Assembly (NCBI GenBank): GCA_025786725.1
Contig: JAHLTZ010000004.1
Span: forward strand, 806,001 to 870,000
DNA length: 64,000 bases
Direction of reading: 5' to 3'
Source of the DNA: Syncephalis fuscata
Lineage: Eukaryota > Zoopagomycota > Zoopagomycetes > Zoopagales > Piptocephalidaceae
Each line of letters opens with the position of its first letter. The stretch's first letter is position 1. Below the pieces are notes generated by a model. That model was not told the origin of the DNA and searched no databases. It saw only the letters and a program-made list of their open reading frames with translations. Of the stretch, positions 32,492-45,164 are shown piece after piece. The position numbers and the translations under genes were made by a program.

Positions 32492-35400
32492 CTAAACGGT
32501 ACTACCCAGATGGCAACGAGCCATAGCCATAAGTGCGCCTAGTTCACCGGAGGCCTCGCATAATTGTCGGAAAAGGCTATCAGGGCGACGGAGAAGCTGA
32601 GCCGGCTCATCAAACTCTACTAAGCGACCACCATCTATAGAAAGCGTGCATGAGACTTTTACTCATAATTAACTAAAACGCTTACCTAATACCATAACAC
32701 GATCATAATCGATGACTGTACGCATCCTATGCGCAATGCGTAACAGTGTAGCATGAGGGAACTCCTCTCGAACTATCATTTGAATTTTAGCCTCCGTGTC
32801 AAGATTAATAAACGTGGCTGATTCATCCATAATAATAATCTAAATAAAAGTTAGCCCTATTGTGCTTTAAATTAAATACAATTCCGTTATTTACTCGATT
32901 ATTATTTAATAATGCCCGTGCAATGCCTAATAGACGGCGTTCATCTGATGTGAAATTAGATCCATTTTCTGCCACTGTAACATCCAAGTGTTCTAGGCGG
33001 CTTCGCCTCTCTCCGCTTGTCTCTTTCGAAATAAGGCGACTACGATGAACAGCATTCCAGATAGAGGCATCGTCATGCATTGAGAATGGATCCAAATTAC
33101 TGCGCAATGTTCCAGAAAATAGTCCAGGATCCTCAGGAATAATGGTGAGACGTGAGCGCAAGTCTTTAAGACCAATCTTGCTAACATCAACGCCATCAAT
33201 AATAATACGCCCGCTTGAGGCTTTAATAAGGCGGAAAAGTGCTGCAGCCAATGTTGTCTTGCCTGAGCCTATTCAACAATTATTATACATTTAATAAATA
33301 GCACTTAACCATTTAATAGTTTACTTACTGGCTCGGCCAACAATGCCTACCCGTTCGCCTGGACGAATAGACAGTGAAATATCCTGTAATGCCGGAATTT
33401 GGCTCTTAGGGTATCTTACTACAAGATTTCTAATTTCAATCTTTCCAGATTGTGGCCACTAGTAGAAATATTAATAAATACATCAATCCATATAGCCATT
33501 AATTATGCTAATTACCTCTTCGGGTGGAGCATAAACCTCGCCACTTGAACTTGATTCTTGTTCAATATTTAAATACTCAGATACACGCTCCACGCTAGTC
33601 ATATCAGATTCTATTTGACTATAATTATTTACAGTATGCTAAATGAACAATGTTAATGCTAGCCAATGGCGCTATGTTTATCAGCCAACTTACGCTAATT
33701 GAACTAGTAAATGTCATGGCATAGGTGAGTATAAATCCAACAAGTGCTGCATTAAAGTGGTGGGGCGAGTAAAGCAATAATGAGGCGGTAATTAAGGTAA
33801 CTAGAGCGGATGTCCATTCTAGACGTGAAATGACCCAATGACTGCAAGCAGAGCGCAAATAGGCCGATCTATTCATTGTATCGATTTGAGCATTGCCTTT
33901 TGTTAAGAATGACTGTCTTAATCCACTAGTACGAATAATGGCAACGCCGCTAATAACGAATTTGTTAATAACATATAACACTATAGTGATGGCAATTTTT
34001 TACCTTGCTATTTCATTGGCCATCATGTAAAATTGTGCCTTTGATTGTGATTCCAAGTTCCTAAGATGATGTGATGTTCTTAAAAAGAACCTGACAGAGA
34101 AAGCATGCATAATAGCTGCATGTAAATGTCAGAGACCGATAAAAGCAGTAATATCTACATTATTCAACTACCTACCGATAATAATACCCAGTGGCAAAAA
34201 TACTGGAATAGCCACGCTTATAACTAGCAGCTGGACAATCATACTAGATAGATTCAGTAGAAACATGGCCAGATGTGAGGGTAGAGCACGGTCAACTATG
34301 GAAAAGTCATTTTTAACACGTTCCATCATATGGCCAATCATTAATTCATCGAGGAATGTCATAGTAGCATAACACAGATTGTCCATAAAGCTTTGGTGTA
34401 GCGTTTGACTGGCATAAAATCCCGTCAAATATACCAATAACACAGGGAATCCCACTAGAATAACAACTACACCAGACAATAAAACATAGATCCAAAAGTA
34501 GAAGGCAACATCTTTGTCTTCTGAATGATCGTCTGTCCAAAGCAGTAGCCAGTAGTTTTGTCCGACCATAGCAATTTGAACGAGTGCATAAACAATGGCA
34601 ATGTACTTCCATCGAGTACAGCCACCACTTAAATTAAAGTATGTAGTGTAGACGCCTTGTTTTGTTATGTTTTCGCTACTATTCTTGTTGGATACATCAT
34701 CGTAGTCGGTTAATGAGATGAGATCGCCAAATGGACTGGCATCTCGACCGTTAAATGATGCAAAATCATCCTTTTTACCAGATTTAAAATCGGAATCCAC
34801 TTTAACCGTTGATATATCATTAGATTTAGATGCTGGCGACAAAAGTGATAGCGCCATCACACTGGCCGGTTCTCCAGTGGCAATGACCCGACCTTCATGT
34901 AAGGCAACCGCATAGGTGGCACCTCTAGCAAATGCTCCAAAGTTATTCGTTACCATAATACGCGTGCGGTCGCACATTGGTGGACCAAGAAGACAGTGCT
35001 CCATAACATGCTTGGCCGTCGATATATCCAGTGCATCTAGACAATTGTCCATAAAAATATACTCGGCCGAGCTATAAACGGCCCGAGCCAAGGCAATGCG
35101 TTGTTTTAAGCTTTTAGTAATCGTGACGCCTTGACTGCCGACCAGTGTACGATCGCCCATTTCAAGCATTTCAATGTCACGTTCAAGTGCGCAAGCATGC
35201 AACACTTGGCGATAACGCTGTTCAATTAACGGCTGGCTAAATAGAATATTATCACGAATTGACATAGTCTGCAGCCAAACTGATTGTGTAATAAGTGCAA
35301 TATTGGTTGTCTTTGTATCATTGGCCATGCCTGTCTTTAGTGTCTTTGGCCAATATATTTTACCGCGTATACGTGGCATTTCTACACAGTATTAATCAGA

Positions 35401-38266
35401 TAGTTAAATTAATAAAAATAACAAACAACTTACCACCAATAAGTGCTAGTAGCAACGAAGTCTTTCCACTGCCTGATGGGCCGGAAATAACATTGAATTC
35501 TTTTGTTTTAAATGCTACATTTAAATCACTTAGCACAAAACCAGACCATTCAGTGGGCGATGCTTCAACAGCATGGTCAGAGGCTGAGCCGTTAGTTGGC
35601 CAACAGAATGACGCATCAGAGAATCCAAGCCAATTGGCATGATTTCTCGTATCTTGATCCACATTTTCATATTTGGGTGGTGCATTTGGCAAAGCAAGGA
35701 ATGTGGTAATACGGCGATTACTGAAGCGGAAATCCATAATCCAGCATGGTGTATTAAGTAGCTGTAGCATAACATCTTTCATCATATAAAATATTAAAAG
35801 TGAGGTGAATGCCACTGTTGCAGTCAATGGCTGGCCTAGAACAAAGGTGTAAAAACCTATAGCTGTGCAAGTGCCAGCAATTGATGTTCCTCGAGATAGA
35901 ACAAATATAATGGTGTGCAGTAACTGTCGGCGCCATAAATATTTCATTTCTGTATTGCGTACATCGGCCACTTGTGTCAGAAACTGTGACTCCCATGATA
36001 GTAATTTAATAATACGTATAGAATTAAGTACCTATATAATAATGCATCATTAGCAATATAGTTTACATCAATAATTTATATCCTGTATTCTACTTACCTC
36101 ACCCACTGCCGATACACGTCGCTCAGTAGTATCGGGAAGACTACCGTAAGCTAAGCGAGATAGTTTATCTAAAATTCTTACAATACCAAACGTAACAAGA
36201 ATGGCGAATATACCCGCTAATATGGCCGTGCCAATAAGTTTTGACAGTAAAATGACCGCCAATACCACTTGAACCACACCGCCAATACGTGTATGAAGCG
36301 TTTTAAATGCTTCTGAAATAGTTTGCACATCCATTTCAAATAGATTGTGGGTATTGTATAACTTTTGATCCATATTTTCGGTATCTGATTCATCTGCTAC
36401 TTTGTCATCTTCAATAGTTGTTTCGTTGCTATCGGCTGCGGTCTTTCCCGCGCGTTTTCCAACCGGTAAACGACGATGCAAATACTTTTCAAGTATCTTG
36501 TGCGAAAGTAATGCTCTGCTACGTAATTTAAGATGCTGCCCAATGAAGCTACTTTGCTGATTGCAAATACTACTAAAAACCATACTGAAGAACAACCCGA
36601 GTACATAAAGCCATGCTTTTGACGTAGAAGCAGTCGTAGGGCGTTCAACATGTTCCAAGAGCAGACTAAGGAAATAAGGCGCAGCGTACATTAATAGACT
36701 ACCTAAAACCGTGTACTGTAGCTGCTTGAATATAGTTTTACGACACAGTGCAATAACATCATGAGCAGCACTAGATCTATCATTATGACTGGCATTAATA
36801 ATGCAAATAATTAAATTAATAAATGATGTATCTAGATGATAAATTATGTAGTTACTTACTTTTGCTTTGCATGCTTTTTAGCAATATTAATTACTTGCGC
36901 ATTACTTGGTATTTCCCACAAATCAAGATCGTCTAAACGACGCTTAAATCCGATCTGCATTAATGGCGTGATCCAGTCAAAGAATAGCCACTCAAGAAAT
37001 GAAGCGGATTTCTCCAATGTTTGTACACGACCGGCACGTGCCTCATTTACAGCACCCCGAGTAGCGAATACACCTAACATAGCAATATGGGCACCAATTG
37101 TGCTTACCACACTACTTTGAAAGGCATAGGTGTGATCTGGTCCATGGAAGTGTAAATAGCGTACAATCAATTCAGTACACACACAGACATAGCCGATAAT
37201 AATCAAAGCAGTCTGATGAATACCAATTTTGAATATACGGGACGTTTTACGGAACCATAGCCTTACAATCGATAGTATTGCAATATATAACTAATAGTCA
37301 TATTAATGTTGCTGTTGCTTTGATTATCTATTTTACTAGCGACTTACCCAAGCTAACGCCCCAATCATATGCCATTGCCAGAATTGTTTAAGAAAATGGC
37401 TTGCTTCACGAGTATAATCATATCCATAAACATCTTGTAGTTTTATAAAGTAAATACTACTCCAGATACTTGCCGACAATACACTAAGACTACCAAACAA
37501 TTTAAGTAAATCGGCAGTTCGTCGTCGACGTCTAGACAATCGACGAATGGCCGTGGATCGGTCTAGTGTCACCCGGATAGTGTGATAGTCAACTACCTCA
37601 GGTATTAGACAAAATGAAGATCCCACTGATTTAACAGAGGAATTCATTGGTTCATTCGTATCATCTTCATTGTCTGCATGGTCGACATCATCCAGCAATT
37701 CCTCATCTATGTAAGCAAGAGCAGGATCCATGGCCAGTCGAGAATAGCCATGATCATGACCATAATAATGACGCCATCCCTGAATCACCAGTAGGGCCAG
37801 GGATATTAGAGCCCCCACCAATACTGGCGTTTCGTAAAGTAACCTAATAAAACATGCACTGTTAATGATATTGATATCAGTATTTACTAAAAAGTAGTTA
37901 CATGAGCGCCAATGCAAGCTGATATTACAATTTAATGATATGACAGGTAATATAGATGGACAGATGGATAGATAGATAGATACAATAATCAACGTTTCAA
38001 TAAACAAGAATAAATATTGGATTCAATTGTAGCTATTGTGTTAAATCAACGAATAATCACCACAACAAGAAATAATGACCATTATTGATACGATAGCGTT
38101 AATGAAATAGCAAATGCCAGATGTCTGTGTGCGTGTACATGTGTGCGTGGTCGGACAGAAGGCGAGTACGTCATCTATTGCGTGGATCAAAGGCTTGTAC
38201 GTTTAGAGAGAAATTTTACCATAGGCTTGTACTACCAAAGACAATTGCAGTAGATGACGCGTTCAT
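32492..38266 (-). CDS. ABCC (MRP)-type ABC transporter with degenerate nucleotide-binding motifs
   Basis: Thirteen exons on the minus strand: 38266-38220, 37843-37348, 37290-36860, 36776-36098, 36031-35434, 35381-34176, 34115-34004, 33949-33694, 33638-33516, 33458-33329, 33268-32895, 32839-32686, 32634-32492; 1582 aa. The layout is TMD0, TMD1, NBD1, TMD2, NBD2 as in MRP/Ycf1 exporters of conjugates at vacuole or plasma membrane. NBD1 has a good Walker A (GPSGSGKTS, about residue 732), but the signature is TITKSLKQRI instead of NLSGGQKQR, Walker B ends FMDNCLDALD, and the switch His is Asn (VTNNFGAF). NBD2 has GRASSGKTT, PEDPGLFSGTLR, a signature NFTSDERRLLGIARAL lacking SxGQ, but a normal DES Walker B and IAHRM switch. 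Family membership is certain; ATP-driven transport is in doubt. Confidence 0.9.
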
Positions 38267-38445
38267 TTTGGCTAATTTGTTTATTTTAGTAAAAATAAAA
38301 TGGCAATTACCATATTAGCTATTATAGTGAATGACATATAATTGATAAACCATATTTTAATAATAATATAATAATTGTATTAATATTAATGCAAATCAGA
38401 ATGATTGCCGTTATTATTTGCTTTCATCCTCTCCATTCCCGCTTA

Positions 38446-40148
38446 TTAAACGTGAAGAGCTAACAAAGATCGGGCACTGGTTACGGCAATCCAGTCGGGT
38501 CTTGCCCGGGACCATGCCACATTATTGGCCTCGAATGAGTGACTGAACTTGCCCTTGGGCGATACAAGTGGAGTACTAGGCGATGTTGGTGATGTTGCAC
38601 TGTTGGGTAGCTTGCCCGACAATGCTTGTTTAATATCCCAAATAATAATTTGACCATCTTCACCTAATATGATATATAAATGATAAATATAGAGTGCGTT
38701 ATTAGTGTAAAACACTTACCACAAGAACAAAGTGTATATTCTTCTTGAGGTGACCATGTAATACCGGTCAATGGCTCGGTATGCCCTTGTAACTCCACAA
38801 ACGGTGTACCTGGCATGCGTGCATCAAGCACTTGTACAATACTTGATTCCATGTGAAATGTAGCCATATAATTAGCATTCTTTCTATTACAAGCCAATCT
38901 TAATAAAGGTGCTTGTGGATGAAGTTCAGTTGCAGGTGACTCGTAAATAATTGATGAATGATCAAGTGATCTAAAAGTATAATTACATATTATTATTATT
39001 ATTATTATTATTGTTATTGATGTCAATGTTATCATTCATGTTTATTCATCTTACCGTAAATCAAACATACGAACACTACCATCAGCACCAACACTAGCAA
39101 ATATATCGGCTGATCCAGCCACAAATGCCACATCATACACTTCACGATCATGAGCAATAAGTTGTGTTTTAGCTTGTCTTGTCTATAGTCGATTATTGTC
39201 ATCACCACTATTATTATTACTCATAAACTACTAAACACTCACTTCAATATCCCAGACTGTACATGTTGTATCGACACTACAAGTAACAACTAATGACGCT
39301 TTGATCTCACTCCAGTCAAATGAAGTAAGCGGCGCTAACATATCAGATTTCCCCTAATTTTTACATTAAACCATATGACTTGTATTAGACTCTAGCGCTT
39401 ACACTGCATAATTCTGCTTCCATAGTCAATTTGATGTCACCATCCTCGACGTAACGCCATACACGCAGCATATCCGACGTGGTGGCCAACAAACCTCTAC
39501 CATGATCACTCTATATAATATACAATTAACTATCCAGTTGACATATCATCACTTCATACTTACTCGATTGACCTGTCCCATCACTTTAGTAAATGGAAAG
39601 ATCACATCTTCCTCGGCCGCAACAGATAACTCTAGTTGTTGCTGATCATCCTCGCCCGAATTGCTTAGTGATACAATTTGTAGCTGAAATATTATAGCAC
39701 AAGTCATTACACGTTTGTTTCCTTAAATACCAATATGCTTAACTACCTTGTTCGCCCCTGTTTCTTGCAGTGTGCCTACTGCCATATGCAAACTAGGCTG
39801 GACGCTATCCGGTCTATATATTGGCAATTCAGGTAGTACATCCATTGCGTAGAGTATATGAGGAGATGTGTACGAGTAAGGCATGGTAGGCGCGGCCATA
39901 TTGGACATATTGCTCGTCATGGCTGTCGCTATAGATTGCGACGTGTGTCCTAGGATTAGTGACAGCAATAGCAAAGCATTTAAACACGATGAAGATAGTA
40001 AGTAGGTAGTTGGAGAGAAACGCGACCATCAAGTATTGGCCCGTTGGTCTATTAGTCAAATACAAGCTAGTGACCTACCAGTAGATGACGAGTTTAACGC
40101 GCTATGGGGCATGTGTGTGGGCAGTATAGGTTCGTTGTAGCCTGACAT
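38446..40148 (-). CDS. DCAF7: DCAF7/WDR68-type WD40 protein (AN11/TTG1 family)
   Basis: Eight exons on the minus strand: 40148-40079, 39949-39747, 39683-39564, 39510-39403, 39353-39243, 39182-39055, 38970-38720, 38663-38446; 402 aa. The Pro/Ser/Met-rich N-terminus (residues 1-45) is followed by WD repeats with clear family blocks: [63 protein letters not shown]-like [15 protein letters not shown] and [26 protein letters not shown] is a loop insert in the last blade. Known role: scaffold for DYRK/HIPK kinases and CUL4-DDB1 ligases. Its gene lies just downstream of a DYRK-type kinase gene, same strand, 740 bp apart. The most similar families are all called AN11/HAN11/TTG1; the assignment is firm. 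Confidence 0.92.
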
Positions 40149-40889
40149 GATGCTGCTTCAATAAGTGAATTCAAGTAATAACAAGTATGTATTGTTATGT
40201 GTGTATATATTATACTATATATTTAATGGTCTGCGTGGAAAACAATGTAATTGAACAGTAATAATGATGGTAACAAATTTATTTTATAATCAATAAATAC
40301 AATCAATTTTATATCACTGTCATTAATATTGTGTATAGTATGTAATTATTACTACAGTCTATTAATTAAACAATGGCACTATTTGCTATTTGTTAAAGTC
40401 TTTACTTTGTTGTAATTACTATGGTTTATTATAAATGTCCATACTAGAAATACCAAGAATAAAAGTTATATGGAACAAATAGAGAATCGAAGCTTGCGGT
40501 GATACTAAATGTTAATATATATTCTAGTGAATCTGTGAATCAATTGTAACTTATCAACACAGCTTCAAATACAATGATTCTTTTCAAACTGATTACTTTT
40601 AGCATCCACATGATAGAAGAGTAGCCCCCCGATCTCAATGGCTTATACTATTGTAAAGTATGCAAATGCGTAGTCTTTCAAACACTTTCCTTTTAATGTA
40701 GAATCGATTATGAAGGAAAACGAGAAAATAAATGCCGATGTAGAATCATGAAATTTCTCACACAACTGTGATAGAAATGAAACTGGTCAAAATAATAAAA
40801 AAAAGTTTGCAAATCTGCTATTGACGCTACAAAAAACGGCTGTACTTTGACAATAGAAATGCCTCAGTAAAACTCTATAGAATATTTGT
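40149..40889. other. Spacer between DYRK-type kinase and DCAF7 genes
   Basis: AT-rich, no gene seen; should hold the kinase 3' end and the DCAF7 promoter. ATTGTAAAGTATGCAAA (about 40653-40669) resembles the flank of the 80-bp repeat at 7099-7115. Confidence 0.35.
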
Positions 40890-42584
40890 TTAGCGCGCAC
40901 GGCCAGCTGTACTTGAAGGAGCAAGTGAGCCGGGCGCACTGTTGGTGATGCCAATGCCACTATCGCGCAAACGAGAAGCAGGTTGCGGCTGCAATTGGTC
41001 TTTACTATTTACAATACTATTAGTGGTAAATACATATCGTTAGTACTTGGCGTTAATAGTAATTGTTTGTGGCATAGCTGACCTAGATAGTCAGCCTGGC
41101 CCAACACCAACCTACGTCTTTTTTGCTGAGGATGTGGCAGTTTCACTACTGGCACTTATGGTATTAGTCGGCTCTTTGACCTGTCATTTTATTGTTATTA
41201 GATAAATATTTACTTATTAATTACTATTATGGTTACAAAAAGTATATACATACCATACTGGCACGATTATCGGCAACACCCTCGGTGATCCATTCGTGCC
41301 GCAGGCCTTCGTCGGGTCGCATTCGTTTAGATGGATCCCAGCATAGACAACGAGCCACAAAGTCAAGGAATCGTTCATCTTGACAGCGAAGTACGTGCCG
41401 CAGCGTTTTACTTGCTGGGCGGCGTTTCTTTGCCTTTGGATCTTGTGGTGGGCGTGGCTGGCCTTTTGAGTCTATATTTAGTGTTAGTGTGTTAAATATG
41501 CATATTAGTATTGATAAAAAAATACTAACCAAAGAATACACTTCGTCGAGAGCATGTTTCCGTAAGATAAATAGGAGGCAGGCCAAGTACTTCCATCATT
41601 AGTGCAAGCTGCTCGTGTTCATCTTCACCAGGGAAAATGGGATAGCCCGTGTAAAGTTCGGCAACGATACAGCCTAAACTCCACATATCTATAGGAATGC
41701 CATAAGCCATGCCTATATAATGGTTGATTAGCATAAATATTGCTTTAATAAATATAAAAATAACTATCAACTTACCTAGAATAACTTCAGGAGACCGATA
41801 GAAACGACTTTGAATATATGTATAAACTAGAATCTATGTTAGTCCTCGGCTATTATCGATAATCAATAGACACCAACCTCGTTCGCTTTCTAAACAACTA
41901 CTACCAAAATCAATCATTTTAATAGCACTTTTAGCTGGATGTTTTAGCAAAATATTCTAAATTTATAATAAACACAGTGAATGATTAGTTATCTTAACAG
42001 TAGTGTTCGATGTTATTGGTATTACCTCTGGCTTAAGATCACAATGGACTACATTGTGTTTACAGAGAAGTGTAAGCGATTGCAACAGCTGTGTGGTGAA
42101 TCGTCGAATAAGTCCAAGAGAAAAGCCACGAAAGTTATTTTGCTTAATAAACTCGTACAGATTAAGTGATAAACATTCAGAAACAATGCATAGATGATTA
42201 CGGAAATAAAAATGATCAGTCAATTTGATGAGATTGTATTCATCGCTGGGGTCCTACAACAAAAAGTGTTATTAATCAACTGTATTCAAACTATATCATT
42301 AGAATACTTACCCATTTACGCAAACATTCTAGAATCTTAACCTCGACCAACGCCTGCGAATGGAATCGCTTTTTATTGCGAATAACCTTAATCGCCACCC
42401 ATTCACCAGTTTTATGGTCACGCGCCCGTACCACCTGACCAAACGAGCCTTGGCCCAATACTTCAGTAATTTGATATCGATACTGCAAATGATCGTGCAT
42501 TCGAATGCGATAATCACCGCGTTCATCATCAAATCCTATAGAATAATTGTATTGATATAACAAGTTAGTAAAGCAATTAACTTA

Positions 42585-42615
<31 letters not shown>

Positions 42616-45164
42616 TGTATATAAGTTATAACATACCAAAATTATGAGCCGTGGTTTGCGCACTACTTGCTTTGGTCGATTTGCGTCCAAAAAAATAAAC
42701 ATTTGGATACTCTAAAACCTCACCACGTTCATATGGTGTCAATTTGTCCGAATAGAATCGTAGCAGCTCTTGTGGTGGCATTGCCTCGCTTGGAATACCA
42801 TCATCGCCAGGTGATGGCACTTCACGTGGTGCAACTGGTGCGTCATTTGTTCGTATTTCGCTAGCTGAGCGGATGTTACGCCGTGTTTTACGTGCAAGTA
42901 CTGAGGCTGCATCGTTTGAATCGTCTGGTATTTGATTACGACCACGCATCTTACTCGATTCGTTGGACGCATTCAAATCAGTTGATGTGAGTGTAGCAGT
43001 AGTAAGCGAGTAAGTGCGGCCAGTGTTAATCGATGCTTTTGCCGCACGTTCAGTATTATCTATGTTTAAAGAGCTACGCAGGCCTGCAGCCACTGCAGAA
43101 CGGACACTGCTGCTAACACCAGTAATTCGACCGAGACTGTCGTCATCTTCCTTCTCCAATAGACGGCCCAACGACTTGCGACGTGTGCCAGAGCGTAAAG
43201 TTCCACCAAGTGAAAGACGACCAGATGATGGGCCCGATACAGCTGGAGTTAATGGATTTTTACCAGATGAAGAAAGTGGATGTAGACCCGATGGTGTAGT
43301 AGGTGATATTTTTGGCGATGAAGTTGACGATGGCCGTGATTTACGTGCACTAAGGGACTGTGTTGCAGCTAGTGTAGACTGTAAACAATATAATAATTAT
43401 TAGTTAGTATATACAACTAGTAATTATGCTATTTTAGCTTATTTTATTGTACTTACCTTTGTACGCGTACTATTGCTGTTAACTGCTGGCTTTGTACGAT
43501 TTGTAGCGTCTGTAAGTGGTCCCGAACGCTTTTTCTTCAACCCAAGAAAACGACTAGCCGCAGCAGCAGCAGGACCTGAGCCACTAGCCGCGACATCTGC
43601 AGCCGTTGAACGCGTTGTTCTTTTGGGAGAAGCAGTCCCGTTACTTGCTGTAGGTGTAACAGAAGTAGCACCACCTAGTGTACTACTAAGACGTGATGAT
43701 AAACTGGGTCGTCGTGCATCACGAGTATAGGTGGGTGAATGCGTTAAACTGCTTCGTCCATCGCGCTTAATTGGTGCAGTCTTTGGAGCACTGGCTGACG
43801 ATGTACTTGAGTTTGTTCCTGTAGTTTTGACAGTCAATCGTGGCCGTGATACTGTAGATGAACGTGATGGCGCAAGTGTCGCATCGCTTATATCTTTAAC
43901 TGATGGGCTGCGACGTGTTACCGGAGCTAGCGAGTGTCCAAGGCTAAGATGGCGGCTATGTCTACCGCCTATGGACCGTGAGCGTGAAACGTCACTTGTA
44001 TTGCGTTCCGTATCACTTGATATTGAAATACCTAGTGTTGATGATAGTCCAGTAGCCGAGTCGTATAGTAACGCTGAGTCTAGATTTGTAGTACTTGGAT
44101 GTTTCATATGGCCAAGTCCAGCGCTACGTGGACCACCACGTATAGATGTTGCTATACCTGTAGAAATACTTGGACGTGTGTTTGTGGACATTGGAATGGT
44201 TGTACCCGATCTATAATATATTATTAACAATGGATTAATAATATAATTTAATATAAACTTGTATTAATACACGTTATATGTTATTACCTTGGTCTTAATA
44301 ATGACGTTTCTTCTTTCTTAGCGGTATCCGAATCGCTATCGTTTTGTCGTGCTTCGCGTTCCTGGCGGCGCAAACGACTATACTGTGACCAAGAGGAAAG
44401 ATTTGATGATGAACCAATAGTTCCAGTACTGGCGGGTGTTGGTGTTATGCTACGTCCGCTTGCTAAAAGAAAGAAAGAAAAGTGATGTGTCAATGTTTGG
44501 CATAATACATACAAAATTGTATAAATCAAAACTTTAGCTGATATGATGCAGATCATGCGACCAGCTCATATGAACACGATATGTGAAAAGTGTACACAAA
44601 TACACACACATTTGATATTGTTGTTGTTGATCAGGTGATTCATATCGAATTACCCGGTCCTATTCACGTGAAATATTTACCTTTTGTATCTTTACTATTA
44701 TACGATGGCAATCGACTCATAGATAATGCTGCAATTCCACTATTTGTGCTGGATATAGACGAAGTGGTAGCATTGGCACCGTTGGCCCGTCGTCGTGCTA
44801 GTAATTGACCAGCAGTACTTGTTCCCGGCGCGGTGGGTGTAACTGAACCATCATCGCCACTTGGATCTGATATGCCAGTTGAGTCGGACAAACTCAAGTC
44901 TGTACGTGACGCACTAAAACGGGCTATTATTACGTGTTAGCTATACACAGATAAATTTGCTCTCAAATACCACTTACCAATGCGCGACCCGCCAATCATA
45001 CTGCCGCCATTAGTAATATTACCTGAAGTCAATGAACGTGTAAGCTTTGAAGTAGTTTGTCCACGTGTTGTTGACTTTGAGCGTGCAGATGAAGGATCTG
45101 TGCCGTTAGACGTCGTCATGCTGTCTTGCAAAGTAGTTGTTGCAGTAGCTGTGGTGCTGCTCAT
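40890..45164 (-). CDS. DYRK-family protein kinase (Pom1/DYRK2 type) with long disordered N-terminus
   Basis: Thirteen exons on the minus strand: 45164-44978, 44923-44681, 44462-44288, 44210-43457, 43378-42637, 42535-42312, 42253-42026, 41956-41878, 41826-41776, 41712-41530, 41471-41254, 41180-41116, 41016-40890; 1091 aa. The first about 680 residues are Ser/Thr/Arg-rich. Then a DYRK homology box ([15 protein letters not shown]), glycine loop [19 protein letters not shown], catalytic HCDLKPENILL, DFG (KMIDFGSSC) and the activation loop [17 protein letters not shown], where the second Tyr is the autophosphorylated residue of DYRKs. [30 protein letters not shown] completes the CMGC fold (quoted in parts: [18 protein letters not shown]). 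Known role of Pom1/DYRK: cell polarity and cell-cycle timing. The last exon codes a Ser/Gly-rich tail. Confidence 0.92.
42578..42622. repeat. (GTAT)n microsatellite inside a DYRK intron
   Basis: About ten GTAT units in the intron 42536-42636, near its donor on the minus strand. Length polymorphism here would change intron size only. Confidence 0.9.

Noticed and set aside
43473-44216. Two long plus-strand frames opposite the DYRK-type N-terminal exon
   Set aside because: The minus-strand exon fits splice phase and joins to the kinase; the antisense frames are composition shadows.
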